A stretch of DNA of 25,891 bases from NCBI RefSeq assembly GCF_030530965.1, contig NZ_JAUMTY010000031.1:1-25891 (forward strand), read 5' to 3'. Of this stretch, positions 7,015 through 13,976 are shown one piece after another. The notes below the pieces were generated by a model, which saw only the letters and a program-made list of their open reading frames with translations, did not search any database and was not told the origin of the DNA. The position numbers were made by a program, and so were the translations under genes. The stretch is from Corynebacterium sp. (GTDB taxonomy: Bacteria; Actinomycetota; Actinomycetes; Mycobacteriales; Mycobacteriaceae). Within the stretch, counting starts at the first letter, position 1. Each line of letters starts with the position of its first letter.

Positions 7015-8780
7015 ATTCGCGGAGAGTGTTGGGGAACCATTCGCTCGCTTCACAACCCCACACTCTCACACGGATTTTTGCTGATCAGGCCGACGCCACT
7101 CCCGATGCCCTCGCCATCGACACGGGCACCCAAACCATCACATACGCTCGTCTCTCGCAGCGGTACCACGAGATTGCCGACGAACTACGCACTGCCGCCG
7201 GACGTGGCGACCGCGTCGGCATCGCCATTGCCGACCCTATCGAGTACTACGCTGCCCTCCTTGCGACCATGTCTATCGGCGCAGCGTACGTCCCTGTTTC
7301 GGCGACTTCCGCACACGGTCGCGACGCAAATCAAGGCGGCACTGAGCCATCTGTGGACCACCCTGGAAACAACGGAAGCCACCAGTCTCAGGCCCGCGGC
7401 GGAACGGTCCCCTACTCAGCGTTGACCTCGCGCCCGCGCGCCATCCCCCGGTCACCCGAACCAGCCTCCGGATATTCACTCGCGGAGGTCAGCGCCGGGC
7501 TCCGACTCACCGCCGCCGTGACGGACTCGGGCGTTCAATCTCTCCGGCCGGCAACGCGCCAGGCCCACAAGCCATCACCCTCCGACGCTGCCGCTGTGTT
7601 CTTCGGCCGTCGATCATTGGTGCTCCCCCATCGTTGCGCCACCGCCGGGATCAGCGCCGAAACACACCTTTTTGTTCCCGACGATCCCATCGGGGCAGGC
7701 GACCGCATCGGCTCGATCGCGTCCCACACGGATCCACGCAGCGTCGAAGAAATGTGGCTGGCCTGGTCCACCGGCGCGTGCCTCGTGCCCTACACGAATG
7801 ACGCTGCACACGGGTCCGCCCCGACGACCATTGACCGCTGGATCGCAGACCGCAGTATCTCTGTCATTTCGACAACACCGAGCGACGTGTTGTCCTGGCA
7901 CACCGACCCCACCGCGTTACGCCTCCTCATCCTGGGCGGGGAGCCCTGCCCGGCTGACATCACGCGCGTCATGGCCGGACGCGAAGTGTGGAATACGTAT
8001 CGCACTGAAGCAACCGGGGTCACGTCGGCAGCCAAAATAACCCCGGAGACTCCCCTATCGCTCATGGGGCAGCCGCTGGCCGGGTGGGAAGCGACCGTCA
8101 TCGACGAAGTGGGGCACCCCGTCGAGCCCGGGCGGGCCGGCGAACTAGTCATCAGCGGTGTTGGGCTCGCCCACTACTTCGATCTCATCCACGACGCGGA
8201 GACCTTCGCGCCCGTCTCGCAATTCGGGTGGAACCGCGCGTACAGGACCGGCGACCTCGTCACTGTCGGCGAGGACGGTCTGCATTTCGTGCGACATATC
8301 GACGAGCAGGCGCGCATCAGCGGGCATCGCGTGGATCTCATCCATGTCGACGCTGTTCTCCACGACCTGCCAGGTGCCGACGACACCACAGCAGCGCTCA
8401 CGACGTCGACACACGGGCCGAAGCTGCTGGGGTACGTCCAAAGTAAGAGCCTGACGGAAAAATCGGCGCAAACGTATCTGGCCCGGCGCGTGCCACGGGC
8501 GTTGATGCCATCTATTCACGTTGTGAATGCGCTGCCCCACCAGCCGGAGACCTCTGATCAGCCGACGTCATCTGGGCAAACGTCTTCTGAGCATGAGTCG
8601 CAGAGCTCCAGCCAGAAGGTCGCCGATACGTCGACACCCCCGACCACGCCTCCGCGGGAAAGCTCCACTACTGCGATCGTGCCGGCTACACAGGGCTCGT
8701 CGTCGCAACGAAAAATGAGCTTCCGCGCTGGATGGCGGAAGCTCATGGCAACGATCGGTCGCTGGTTCAGAGGGAACTAA
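7011..8780 (+). CDS. Degenerate NRPS-type adenylation-domain protein, probably inactive
   Basis: A 589-residue protein with the outline of an AMP-binding/adenylation domain but lacking key motifs. Recognisable parts are A1/A2 (ITYARLSQRYHEIADEL, GAAYVPVS), an A5-like NTYRTEAT, A6 (GRAGELVISGVGLAHYF), A7 (YRTGDLV) and A8 (RHIDEQARISGHRVDLI). The A3 ATP-phosphate loop, normally YTSGTTGxPKG, is collapsed to VFFGRRSLVLPHR, and the A10 catalytic lysine (NGK) is missing after VNALPHQP. About 110 unrelated residues sit between A2 and A3. A Ser/Thr/Pro-rich tail of about 70 residues precedes a basic Trp-containing end (FRAGWRKLMATIGRWFRGN). It is therefore likely a pseudoenzyme, binding a ligand or partner. 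No carrier domain follows. It starts at GTG 7011, coupled to the MarR gene. Confidence 0.7.
   Translation: MNSRRVLGNHSLASQPHTLTRIFADQADATPDALAIDTGTQTITYARLSQRYHEIADELRTAAGRGDRVGIAIADPIEYYAALLATMSIGAAYVPVSATSAHGRDANQGGTEPSVDHPGNNGSHQSQARGGTVPYSALTSRPRAIPRSPEPASGYSLAEVSAGLRLTAAVTDSGVQSLRPATRQAHKPSPSDAAAVFFGRRSLVLPHRCATAGISAETHLFVPDDPIGAGDRIGSIASHTDPRSVEEMWLAWSTGACLVPYTNDAAHGSAPTTIDRWIADRSISVISTTPSDVLSWHTDPTALRLLILGGEPCPADITRVMAGREVWNTYRTEATGVTSAAKITPETPLSLMGQPLAGWEATVIDEVGHPVEPGRAGELVISGVGLAHYFDLIHDAETFAPVSQFGWNRAYRTGDLVTVGEDGLHFVRHIDEQARISGHRVDLIHVDAVLHDLPGADDTTAALTTSTHGPKLLGYVQSKSLTEKSAQTYLARRVPRALMPSIHVVNALPHQPETSDQPTSSGQTSSEHESQSSSQKVADTSTPPTTPPRESSTTAIVPATQGSSSQRKMSFRAGWRKLMATIGRWFRGN
8715..8746. 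repeat. Perfect 12-bp inverted repeat at the end of the adenylation-like gene
   Basis: ATGAGCTTCCGC at 8715-8726 and GCGGAAGCTCAT at 8735-8746 are exact inverted complements around an 8-base loop. The element lies in frame inside the coding sequence, 34 bases before the stop, and encodes the basic tail. It lacks a T run. It may protect the 3' end of the mRNA or act as a terminator between the convergent adenylation-like and ppk2 genes. Confidence 0.75.
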
Positions 8781-8804
8781 TCACCAGAAACTCATCACCG
8801 GGGA

Positions 8805-9764
8805 CTAGTCACCGATTTGGTCGCGGCCGCGCTTGACAATCTTCGGATCGGGCTGGCCGACAATGTCGTAGTCCTTATCCGTGTACTCGAACTTTGAGAG
8901 CACGTAGCGCATCGCGTTGATACGCGCGCGCTTCTTGTCGTTGGATTTAATCGTGATCCACGGCGACTCATTCGTATCCGTGTAGCGGAACTGCTCTTCC
9001 TTGGCCCGCGTGTAATCGTCCCACTTATCCAGGGACGCCAAGTCCATTGGCGAGAGCTTCCACTGCCGCACGGGGTCAACCTGGCGGATGGCGAAGCGGG
9101 TGCGCTGCTCTTTCTGTGTCACCGAGAACCACAGCTTGGTCAAGCTAATTCCGGACCCCATAATCATGTTTTCCAGCATGGGGACCTCGCGCAAGAACTC
9201 CGCATGCTGCGATTCTGTACAGAACCCCATCACGCGCTCGACGCCGGACCTGTTGTACCAGGAGCGGTCGAAGAACACGATTTCGCCAGCCGCGGGATAG
9301 TGCTCGATGTAGCGCTGGAAGTACCAGGACGTGGATTCACGCGGCGACGGTTTTTCCAAAGCGACGGTTCGCGCACCACGGGGATTCAAGTGCTCATTGA
9401 AGCGCTTAATCGTGCCACCCTTACCTGCGGCGTCACGCCCTTCGAAGAGAATGATGTGCTTTTGGCCCGTGTCCTTCGTCCAGTTCTGCCATTTCAGCAG
9501 CTCGATCTGGAGGGCGCGCTTAATATGCTCGTATTCCTTACGAGTCATGCGCTCGTCGTAGGGGTAGTTTTCACGCCATGTATCTACACGATGCCCATCG
9601 GGGGTAATGAGTACTGGGTCATCTTCATCGGAGTCATCGACGATATAGCCTTCGGTATCAGCAAGGTCGACGACGTGGAACTCCTCATCGTTCGAGGTTT
9701 TTCCCTCCTTAGCACCGTCCTCGGCGCTAATGGTGTCCTTTTTCCGATCGTCTTCATCAGCCAT
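8805..9764 (-). CDS. ppk2: Polyphosphate kinase 2, class I
   Basis: PPK2 enzymes transfer phosphate between polyphosphate and nucleoside diphosphates; class I members favour GDP/ADP phosphorylation. Starting at ATG 9764 the protein is 319 residues. Walker A is GRDAAGKGG at about 109-117, and the Walker B region is FFDRSWYNRSGVERVMGF near 164-181. The lid and C-terminal part (REVPMLENMI, DPVRQWKLSPMDL, SDDKKRARINAMRYVL-like) follow the family. Residues 1-60 form a very acidic extension (DDSDEDD) not needed for catalysis. A TTG six bases further upstream is less likely. TAGACT lies 6 bases before the ATG with no clear ribosome site, so the mRNA may be leaderless. In C. glutamicum a ppk2 gene also lies near groEL2. 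Confidence 0.9.
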   Translation of the reverse strand: MADEDDRKKDTISAEDGAKEGKTSNDEEFHVVDLADTEGYIVDDSDEDDPVLITPDGHRVDTWRENYPYDERMTRKEYEHIKRALQIELLKWQNWTKDTGQKHIILFEGRDAAGKGGTIKRFNEHLNPRGARTVALEKPSPRESTSWYFQRYIEHYPAAGEIVFFDRSWYNRSGVERVMGFCTESQHAEFLREVPMLENMIMGSGISLTKLWFSVTQKEQRTRFAIRQVDPVRQWKLSPMDLASLDKWDDYTRAKEEQFRYTDTNESPWITIKSNDKKRARINAMRYVLSKFEYTDKDYDIVGQPDPKIVKRGRDQIGD

Positions 9765-9826
9765 ATTCAAAGTCTATGACGAACGGGCGTTGAACCGGGC
9801 ATCAACTAGGCAGGTCGGGGGGTTAA

Positions 9827-9848
9827 TGTGGGGGTTATCTCCCCCACA
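9827..9848. other. Palindromic hairpin upstream of ppk2
   Basis: TGTGGGGG (9827-9834) and CCCCCACA (9841-9848) form a perfect 8-bp stem with a 6-base loop. It lies 63 to 84 bases before the ppk2 start and after the groEL2 terminator. It could be an operator for ppk2 or a secondary stop for groEL2 readthrough. The lack of a T run favours the former, but this is inference. Confidence 0.45.
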
Positions 9849-9891
9849 CCGCCGCTATTCGGCACGAATCACCAGACCCAACCGACATAAC

Positions 9892-9925
9892 AAAAACAGA
9901 CCGCTCCGAGTTCGGAACAGTCTGT
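9892..9925 (-). terminator. Rho-independent terminator of groEL2
   Basis: On the minus strand ACAGAC-x2-TTCCGA pairs with TCGGA-x2-GGTCTGT and runs straight into TTTTTG. The stem is at 9896-9925 and the T tract is 9892-9896. It lies about 100 bases after the groEL2 stop and separates it from ppk2. Confidence 0.8.
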
Positions 9926-10021
9926 CAGTGTTTGTCAGGCGTCATGGTCATTGGCCACGCGGTTAGAAAACCCGCGGGCTAATAAACACGGGCCAATAAC
10001 TCAGCCTCTATGTGGTTCTAT

Positions 10022-11665
10022 TTAGAAGCCACCCATGCCGGCCATCTCATCGGCACCCGGTGCAGCCGGAGCAGCAGGCTCAGGCTTGTCCGCAACGACG
10101 GCCTCCGTCGTCAAGAACAGGGATGCGATGGAGGATGCGTTCTGCAGTGCGGAACGCGTCACCTTCACCGGATCGTTAATGCCAGCGTCCATCAGGTTGA
10201 CGTACTCGCCGGTAGCTGCGTTCAAACCGAAGCCTTCGTCGAGGTTAGCAACCTTGTCTGCAACGACGCCGGGCTCGAAGCCAGCGTTGACAGCGATCTG
10301 CTTCAACGGAGCTTCCAGGGCGGCACGGAGGATGCGAACACCGATGGCTTCGTCGCCAGCGAATCCGAGGTCATCATCCAAAACGGAGGATGCCTGCAGC
10401 AGTGCGGATCCACCACCAGCAACAATGCCTTCCTCGGCGGCAGCCTTAGCGTTGCGCACAGCGTCCTCGATGCGGTGCTTACGCTCCTTCAGCTCAACCT
10501 CGGTTGCGGCACCAACCTTCAAGACAGCAACGCCACCGGCCAGTTTGGCCAAGCGCTCCTGCAGCTTCTCGCGGTCGTAGTCCGAGTCGGAGTTCTCGAT
10601 CTCTGCCCGGATCTGCTTGACGCGGCCTTCGATCTGCTCGGAGGAGCCAGCGCCCTCAACGATGGTGGTCTCGTCCTTCGTGACGACGACCTTGCGGGCA
10701 CGGCCCAGCATCGGGAGGTCAGCATTCTCCAGGGTGAGGCCAACTTCTTCGGAGATAACCTGGCCGCCGGTCAAAATGGCCATATCCTGCAGCTGAGCCT
10801 TGCGGCGGTCACCGAAGCCCGGAGCCTTCACAGCAACAGACTTGAAGGTTCCACGAATCTTGTTCACAACGAGGGTGGACAGAGCCTCGCCCTCGACGTC
10901 CTCAGCGACGATCAGCAACGGCTTGCCGGACTGCATGACCTTTTCAAGCAGCGGGAGGAGGTCTTTCACATTCCCGATCTTGGAGGACACGAGCAGGATG
11001 TAGGGATCCTCAAGAACGGCTTCCTGGCGCTCCATGTCGGTAGCGAAGTAGCCGGAGATGTAGCCCTTGTCGAAGCGCATACCTTCGGTGACTTCGAGGT
11101 CAACGCCAAAGGTGTTGGACTCTTCAACGGTGATAACGCCGTCTTTGTTGAGCTTGCCGTCGCCCACCTTGTACATGGCCTTGGCGATCAGCTCACCAAT
11201 GGTCTGGTCGGCGGCAGAAATGCCAGCGGTGGCGGCGATTTCTTCCTCAGTTTCAATGTCCTTAGCGGAATCCAGCAGCTGCTTGGTCACAGCCTTGGTA
11301 GCAGCCTGGATACCGCGCTTAATGCCCATCGGGTTGGAGCCCGCAGCGACGTTGCGCAGGCCCTCACGGACGAGCGACTGTGCCAGAACGGTCGCTGTCG
11401 TGGTTCCGTCGCCGGCGACGTCGTCGGTCTTCTTCGCAACCTCTTTAACGAGCTCCGCACCGATCTTTTCGTACGGATCCTCAAGTTCGATTTCGCGGGC
11501 GATAGTCACACCATCGTTGGTGATCGTGGGAGCGCCCCACTTCTTTTCTAGGACGACGTTGCGGCCCTTTGGCCCTAACGTCACCTTGACTGCATCAGCA
11601 AGGGTGTTGAGTCCCTTTTCCAATCCGCGGCGAGCTTCCTCGTCGAAAGCAATGATCTTGGCCAT
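10022..11665 (-). CDS. groEL2: 60-kDa chaperonin GroEL2 (Hsp65)
   Basis: Cytoplasmic ATP-dependent folding chaperonin, 547 residues, full length. It starts MAKIIAFDEEARRGLEKGLNTLADAVKVTLGPKGRNV, and the ATP-binding motif GDGTTTAT is at about 85-92. The C-terminus is the Gly/Met tail DEMAGMGGF and not a His-rich tail, which marks the GroEL2 (essential, Hsp65) paralogue of Actinobacteria. No groES lies nearby, as usual for groEL2. GGAGGA lies upstream of ATG 11665. The 5' region carries two CIRCE elements, so control by the HrcA repressor is expected. The gene shows very strong codon bias (GTC, CTC, AAG), as in highly expressed genes, which also creates long antisense reading frames. Confidence 0.98.
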   Translation of the reverse strand: MAKIIAFDEEARRGLEKGLNTLADAVKVTLGPKGRNVVLEKKWGAPTITNDGVTIAREIELEDPYEKIGAELVKEVAKKTDDVAGDGTTTATVLAQSLVREGLRNVAAGSNPMGIKRGIQAATKAVTKQLLDSAKDIETEEEIAATAGISAADQTIGELIAKAMYKVGDGKLNKDGVITVEESNTFGVDLEVTEGMRFDKGYISGYFATDMERQEAVLEDPYILLVSSKIGNVKDLLPLLEKVMQSGKPLLIVAEDVEGEALSTLVVNKIRGTFKSVAVKAPGFGDRRKAQLQDMAILTGGQVISEEVGLTLENADLPMLGRARKVVVTKDETTIVEGAGSSEQIEGRVKQIRAEIENSDSDYDREKLQERLAKLAGGVAVLKVGAATEVELKERKHRIEDAVRNAKAAAEEGIVAGGGSALLQASSVLDDDLGFAGDEAIGVRILRAALEAPLKQIAVNAGFEPGVVADKVANLDEGFGLNAATGEYVNLMDAGINDPVKVTRSALQNASSIASLFLTTEAVVADKPEPAAPAAPGADEMAGMGGF

Positions 11666-11788
11666 GAGGCTTTCCGATCCTCCGTTTATGTTGACGACAC
11701 ACGATCCGGCAGCGGCGCCCGCGACGGCACGAGAAATATGTGTCTTCTATTTCTCTCACCACAGCCGGTGAACATTTGTTGTAACTCT

Positions 11789-11815
11789 CTGGCACTCACA
11801 GTCCCGGAGTGCTAA
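11789..11815. promoter_or_regulatory. CIRCE operator 1 (HrcA site)
   Basis: CTGGCACTC-N9-GAGTGCTAA at 11789-11815 matches the CIRCE consensus TTAGCACTC-N9-GAGTGCTAA with two mismatches in the left arm. It lies about 125 bases upstream of the groEL2 start, just downstream of the likely transcription start near 11813. Confidence 0.9.
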
Positions 11816-11819
11816 CTCT

Positions 11820-11848
11820 TGTTTAGCAGTCTCGGGCTTAGAGTGCAA
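11820..11848 (-). promoter_or_regulatory. groEL2 promoter inside CIRCE 2
   Basis: On the minus strand TTGCAC (11848-11843) and TAAACA (11825-11820) are 17 bases apart, and both hexamers lie in the arms of CIRCE 2. Start of transcription near 11813 would fall in CIRCE 1, so HrcA bound at either site would block RNA polymerase. The 5' leader would be about 150 bases. Confidence 0.65.
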
Positions 11849-11849
11849 G
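11823..11849. promoter_or_regulatory. CIRCE operator 2, diverged (HrcA site)
   Basis: TTAGCAGTC-N9-GAGTGCAAG at 11823-11849 is a second CIRCE-type inverted repeat with the exact 9-base spacer and three mismatches to the consensus. It begins 7 bases after the first copy ends, and the groEL2 promoter hexamers fall inside it. Confidence 0.7.
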
Positions 11850-11929
11850 GTTTCTGGTGGAGATGGTTACATGCTGCATGGTCACATGCCGACGCTACCC
11901 CTCCCCTCGAGGGCGCTACCCTAGGGAGC

Positions 11930-13372
11930 ATGACTCACGACGCTGCAGACAGCAAAGACACACACTCGACGGATACAGCGAGCATCTATTCCCCCGAGGA
12001 AGCCACCCGCTACGTCACCTCACGAATGGACGACGTTCGCTCGTGGTTAACCGAGCTCGTGGGCTGCGCTTCTGTCCACGACTTCGCCGGCCTCGAGGAG
12101 GAAACAACCCGCGCCGCTAACTGGGTGGTCGACGCGTTTACGGCCGCCGGCATCCCCGTCGAAAAGCACAAAACTGCCGACGGTTCCACTGCCGTGATTG
12201 GCTTGCGTCAGCCCAGCGACGGCATGCCGACCGTCATGCTGTACTCGCATTATGACGTCCAGCCGGCCACGGATACCGACGCGTGGGATTCCGACCCGTG
12301 GGCCCTCACCGAACGCAATGGGCGGTGGTACGGGCGCGGTACCGCGGATTGCAAGGGCAATGTTGTGATGCACCTCGCCGCCTTGCACGGACTCAAGGAG
12401 TGGGAGGAACTACACCCGGAGGCCCCGAAGCTTGGCATCCGTGTTGTTGTCGAGGGGTCCGAGGAGCGCGGCGGTGCCGGATTAGACGCACTATTAGAGG
12501 AGCGCCCCGAGCTTTTCTCTGCCGACGACATCCTGATCGCCGATTCCGGTTCCGATCGTGTTGGCGAGCCCGCACTGTGCACGTCGTTACGTGGTAGTGC
12601 CGGGGTAAAAGTTACTTTGCAAACGCTGGAAGGACCGGTTCACTCGGGACAATTCGGCGGGGCTGCACCCGATGCTCTTCTGGCGATGATCCACCTTCTC
12701 GGCACGCTGCACGATGAGAATGGGCTGCTCACTGTCGACGGTTTGGACACCTCAGGTCATTGGGATGGTAACCAAGCCGATCCAGAAAATTTCCGTAAAG
12801 ACGCGTCGGTGCTGGAGGGCGTCGAGCTGTATGGTGCCGCGGGCACCACGCATGGCGACGGCCCCAGCGTGACTGACCTCACTGTCGCGCAGCCGGCCAT
12901 TACGGTCACGGCTCTGGACGCGGTTCCCACCAAGGACGTCATCAATGCCGTGCCGGCCAGCTGTGCAGCCGTGTTGAACCTGCGTGTGCCGTCGACCATG
13001 GATCCCGTGGAGGCGCAAGAGAAACTCGTCAAGCACCTGGAAGAACACGTCCCGTGGGGCACGCACATCACCATCGAGCGCGAGTCGATCGGCGAGCCTT
13101 TCCGCGCCGACACGTCCGGGCCGCTTCACGCCACTCTCGGCCAAGCCATGACCGACGCTTTCCAGACGGACGTCGTGTACAACGCCTCAGGCGGATCGAT
13201 CCCGCTCTGCGCGGGCCTGCTGAAGGCGAACCCCAACGCTGAGCTCGCACTCTTCGGCGTCGAGGAACCCGAGGCACGGATCCACAGCGCCAATGAGTCC
13301 GTTGATCCGTCCGAAATCAAGCACTTCGCGATCGCGGAACTGCTCTTCCTCGCGCGGTTCGGAAGGGCTTAA
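11930..13372 (+). CDS. M20-family metallopeptidase (dipeptidase)
   Basis: A 480-residue cytoplasmic zinc dipeptidase of the M20 (ArgE/DapE/CPG2) family. The metal site is visible: MLYSHYDVQP (His107, Asp109), GRGTADCKGN (bridging Asp140), VEGSEERGG (catalytic Glu near 178 with a Glu ligand), ILIADSG (Asp205), and a late His in RIHSANE. The central dimerisation lid follows near LEGPVHSGQFGG. The start is set at ATG 11930 (MTHDAADSK). A longer frame from 11819 would run through CIRCE 2 and is rejected. AGGGAG precedes the ATG at once, and TACCCT lies 7 bases upstream, so either a very short leader or a leaderless mRNA is possible. It is divergent from groEL2 and probably recycles peptides. Confidence 0.92.
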   Translation: MTHDAADSKDTHSTDTASIYSPEEATRYVTSRMDDVRSWLTELVGCASVHDFAGLEEETTRAANWVVDAFTAAGIPVEKHKTADGSTAVIGLRQPSDGMPTVMLYSHYDVQPATDTDAWDSDPWALTERNGRWYGRGTADCKGNVVMHLAALHGLKEWEELHPEAPKLGIRVVVEGSEERGGAGLDALLEERPELFSADDILIADSGSDRVGEPALCTSLRGSAGVKVTLQTLEGPVHSGQFGGAAPDALLAMIHLLGTLHDENGLLTVDGLDTSGHWDGNQADPENFRKDASVLEGVELYGAAGTTHGDGPSVTDLTVAQPAITVTALDAVPTKDVINAVPASCAAVLNLRVPSTMDPVEAQEKLVKHLEEHVPWGTHITIERESIGEPFRADTSGPLHATLGQAMTDAFQTDVVYNASGGSIPLCAGLLKANPNAELALFGVEEPEARIHSANESVDPSEIKHFAIAELLFLARFGRA

Positions 13373-13400
13373 CCACACCCCGGCCACTACCCCCGCTATA

Positions 13401-13457
13401 ACCCCCTCAAGCAGATATTCCACATTGCGAGAATCTGCATGTTCAGGGGGTATTTTT
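13401..13457 (+). terminator. Rho-independent terminator after the dipeptidase gene
   Basis: ACCCCCT at 13401-13407 pairs with AGGGGGT at 13445-13451, with an inner GCAGAT/ATCTGC stem, and is followed by ATTTTT. It lies 29 bases after the stop and isolates the dipeptidase gene from what follows. Confidence 0.85.
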
Positions 13458-13533
13458 ATGCTCTATTTGTTCAGTCACAGCTCAGACACCGCGTCGTTTT
13501 ACCCCCGATCTACAACCGTGTACCCGAACCATG

Positions 13534-13569
13534 TTGCGTGGGTCACACGTCATCGATACAGTTGCCACC
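13534..13569 (+). promoter_or_regulatory. Consensus-spaced leaderless promoter of the 50-residue small gene
   Basis: TTGCGT at 13534-13539, a 17-base spacer, and TACAGT at 13557-13562 form a textbook sigma-A arrangement. The -10 ends 7 bases before ATG 13570, so the mRNA should start at or beside the A of the ATG. No ribosome-binding sequence is present. Confidence 0.7.
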
Positions 13570-13722
13570 ATGCTTAAGGCGAACCTTAAGGGACTTCGCA
13601 ACCTCAAGCACTCGGCTCCGGCCACCTCGAACACCCTCGAGGTCACCGCAGCGCCGGCCCTCATCGCGGCCCCCGCGCTACGAGTACTTAAGGCTAGCGA
13701 CCTCGGCGGCGAGCAGGACTGA
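13570..13722 (+). CDS. Unrecognised 50-residue basic small protein
   Basis: ATG 13570 to TGA 13720-13722 encodes 50 residues. The N-terminal part (MLKANLKGLRNLKH) is basic and would form an amphipathic helix with Lys/Arg on one face. The middle is hydrophobic with a repeated AAPAL (TAAPALIAAPALRVL), and the end is acidic and polar (KASDLGGEQD). There is no Sec signal or lipobox. Support for a real gene: about 78 percent of third positions are G or C, like neighbouring genes; it has its own promoter of good spacing; and a terminator isolates it from upstream transcription. It does not resemble PorA or PorH, which are acidic. A membrane-active or membrane-associated peptide is possible, but no function can be assigned. 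Confidence 0.6.
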   Translation: MLKANLKGLRNLKHSAPATSNTLEVTAAPALIAAPALRVLKASDLGGEQD

Positions 13723-13976
13723 CCTCGTCCGCCCAGGATTGAGCCCAGAACCCCAGGCCCCGTCAGTCCGCCCGCCCGTGATGGCCACCGCGCTATCACC
13801 CCGGATACAACTGACGATGGCACCGTCCGATCATGACGGATCCGCTCGATCCTGATGGCCCAACCACACGGCCCTGATCACACGGAGCGGCCCACCACGA
13901 TGACTGGTCAAGAATCTTCCAGCGTCATCACAGCAACATCGCGGTCCCGTCGACACTGGACAAAGCTGTAACCAGG
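13723..13976. other. Stretch with no recognised gene
   Basis: The 254 bases between the small gene and the LeuA-domain gene show no convincing frame, terminator or RNA gene. Several GATC-containing and short GGCC-flanked stretches occur but do not form a clear repeat. Confidence 0.4.

Noticed and set aside
10010..11551. Very long plus-strand frame opposite groEL2 (513 codons)
   Set aside because: Shadow of the strongly biased groEL2 codons; its translation is low-complexity and has no start signals of its own.
11819..11929. 37-residue N-terminal extension of the dipeptidase
   Set aside because: Would run through CIRCE 2; the family starts near MTHDAADSK and ATG 11930 has local start signals.
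13439..13855. 138-codon frame overlapping the small gene in another frame
   Set aside because: Starts inside the dipeptidase terminator and gives an Arg/Pro/Ser-rich translation typical of a shadow. The frame at 13570 has the promoter and the codon bias.
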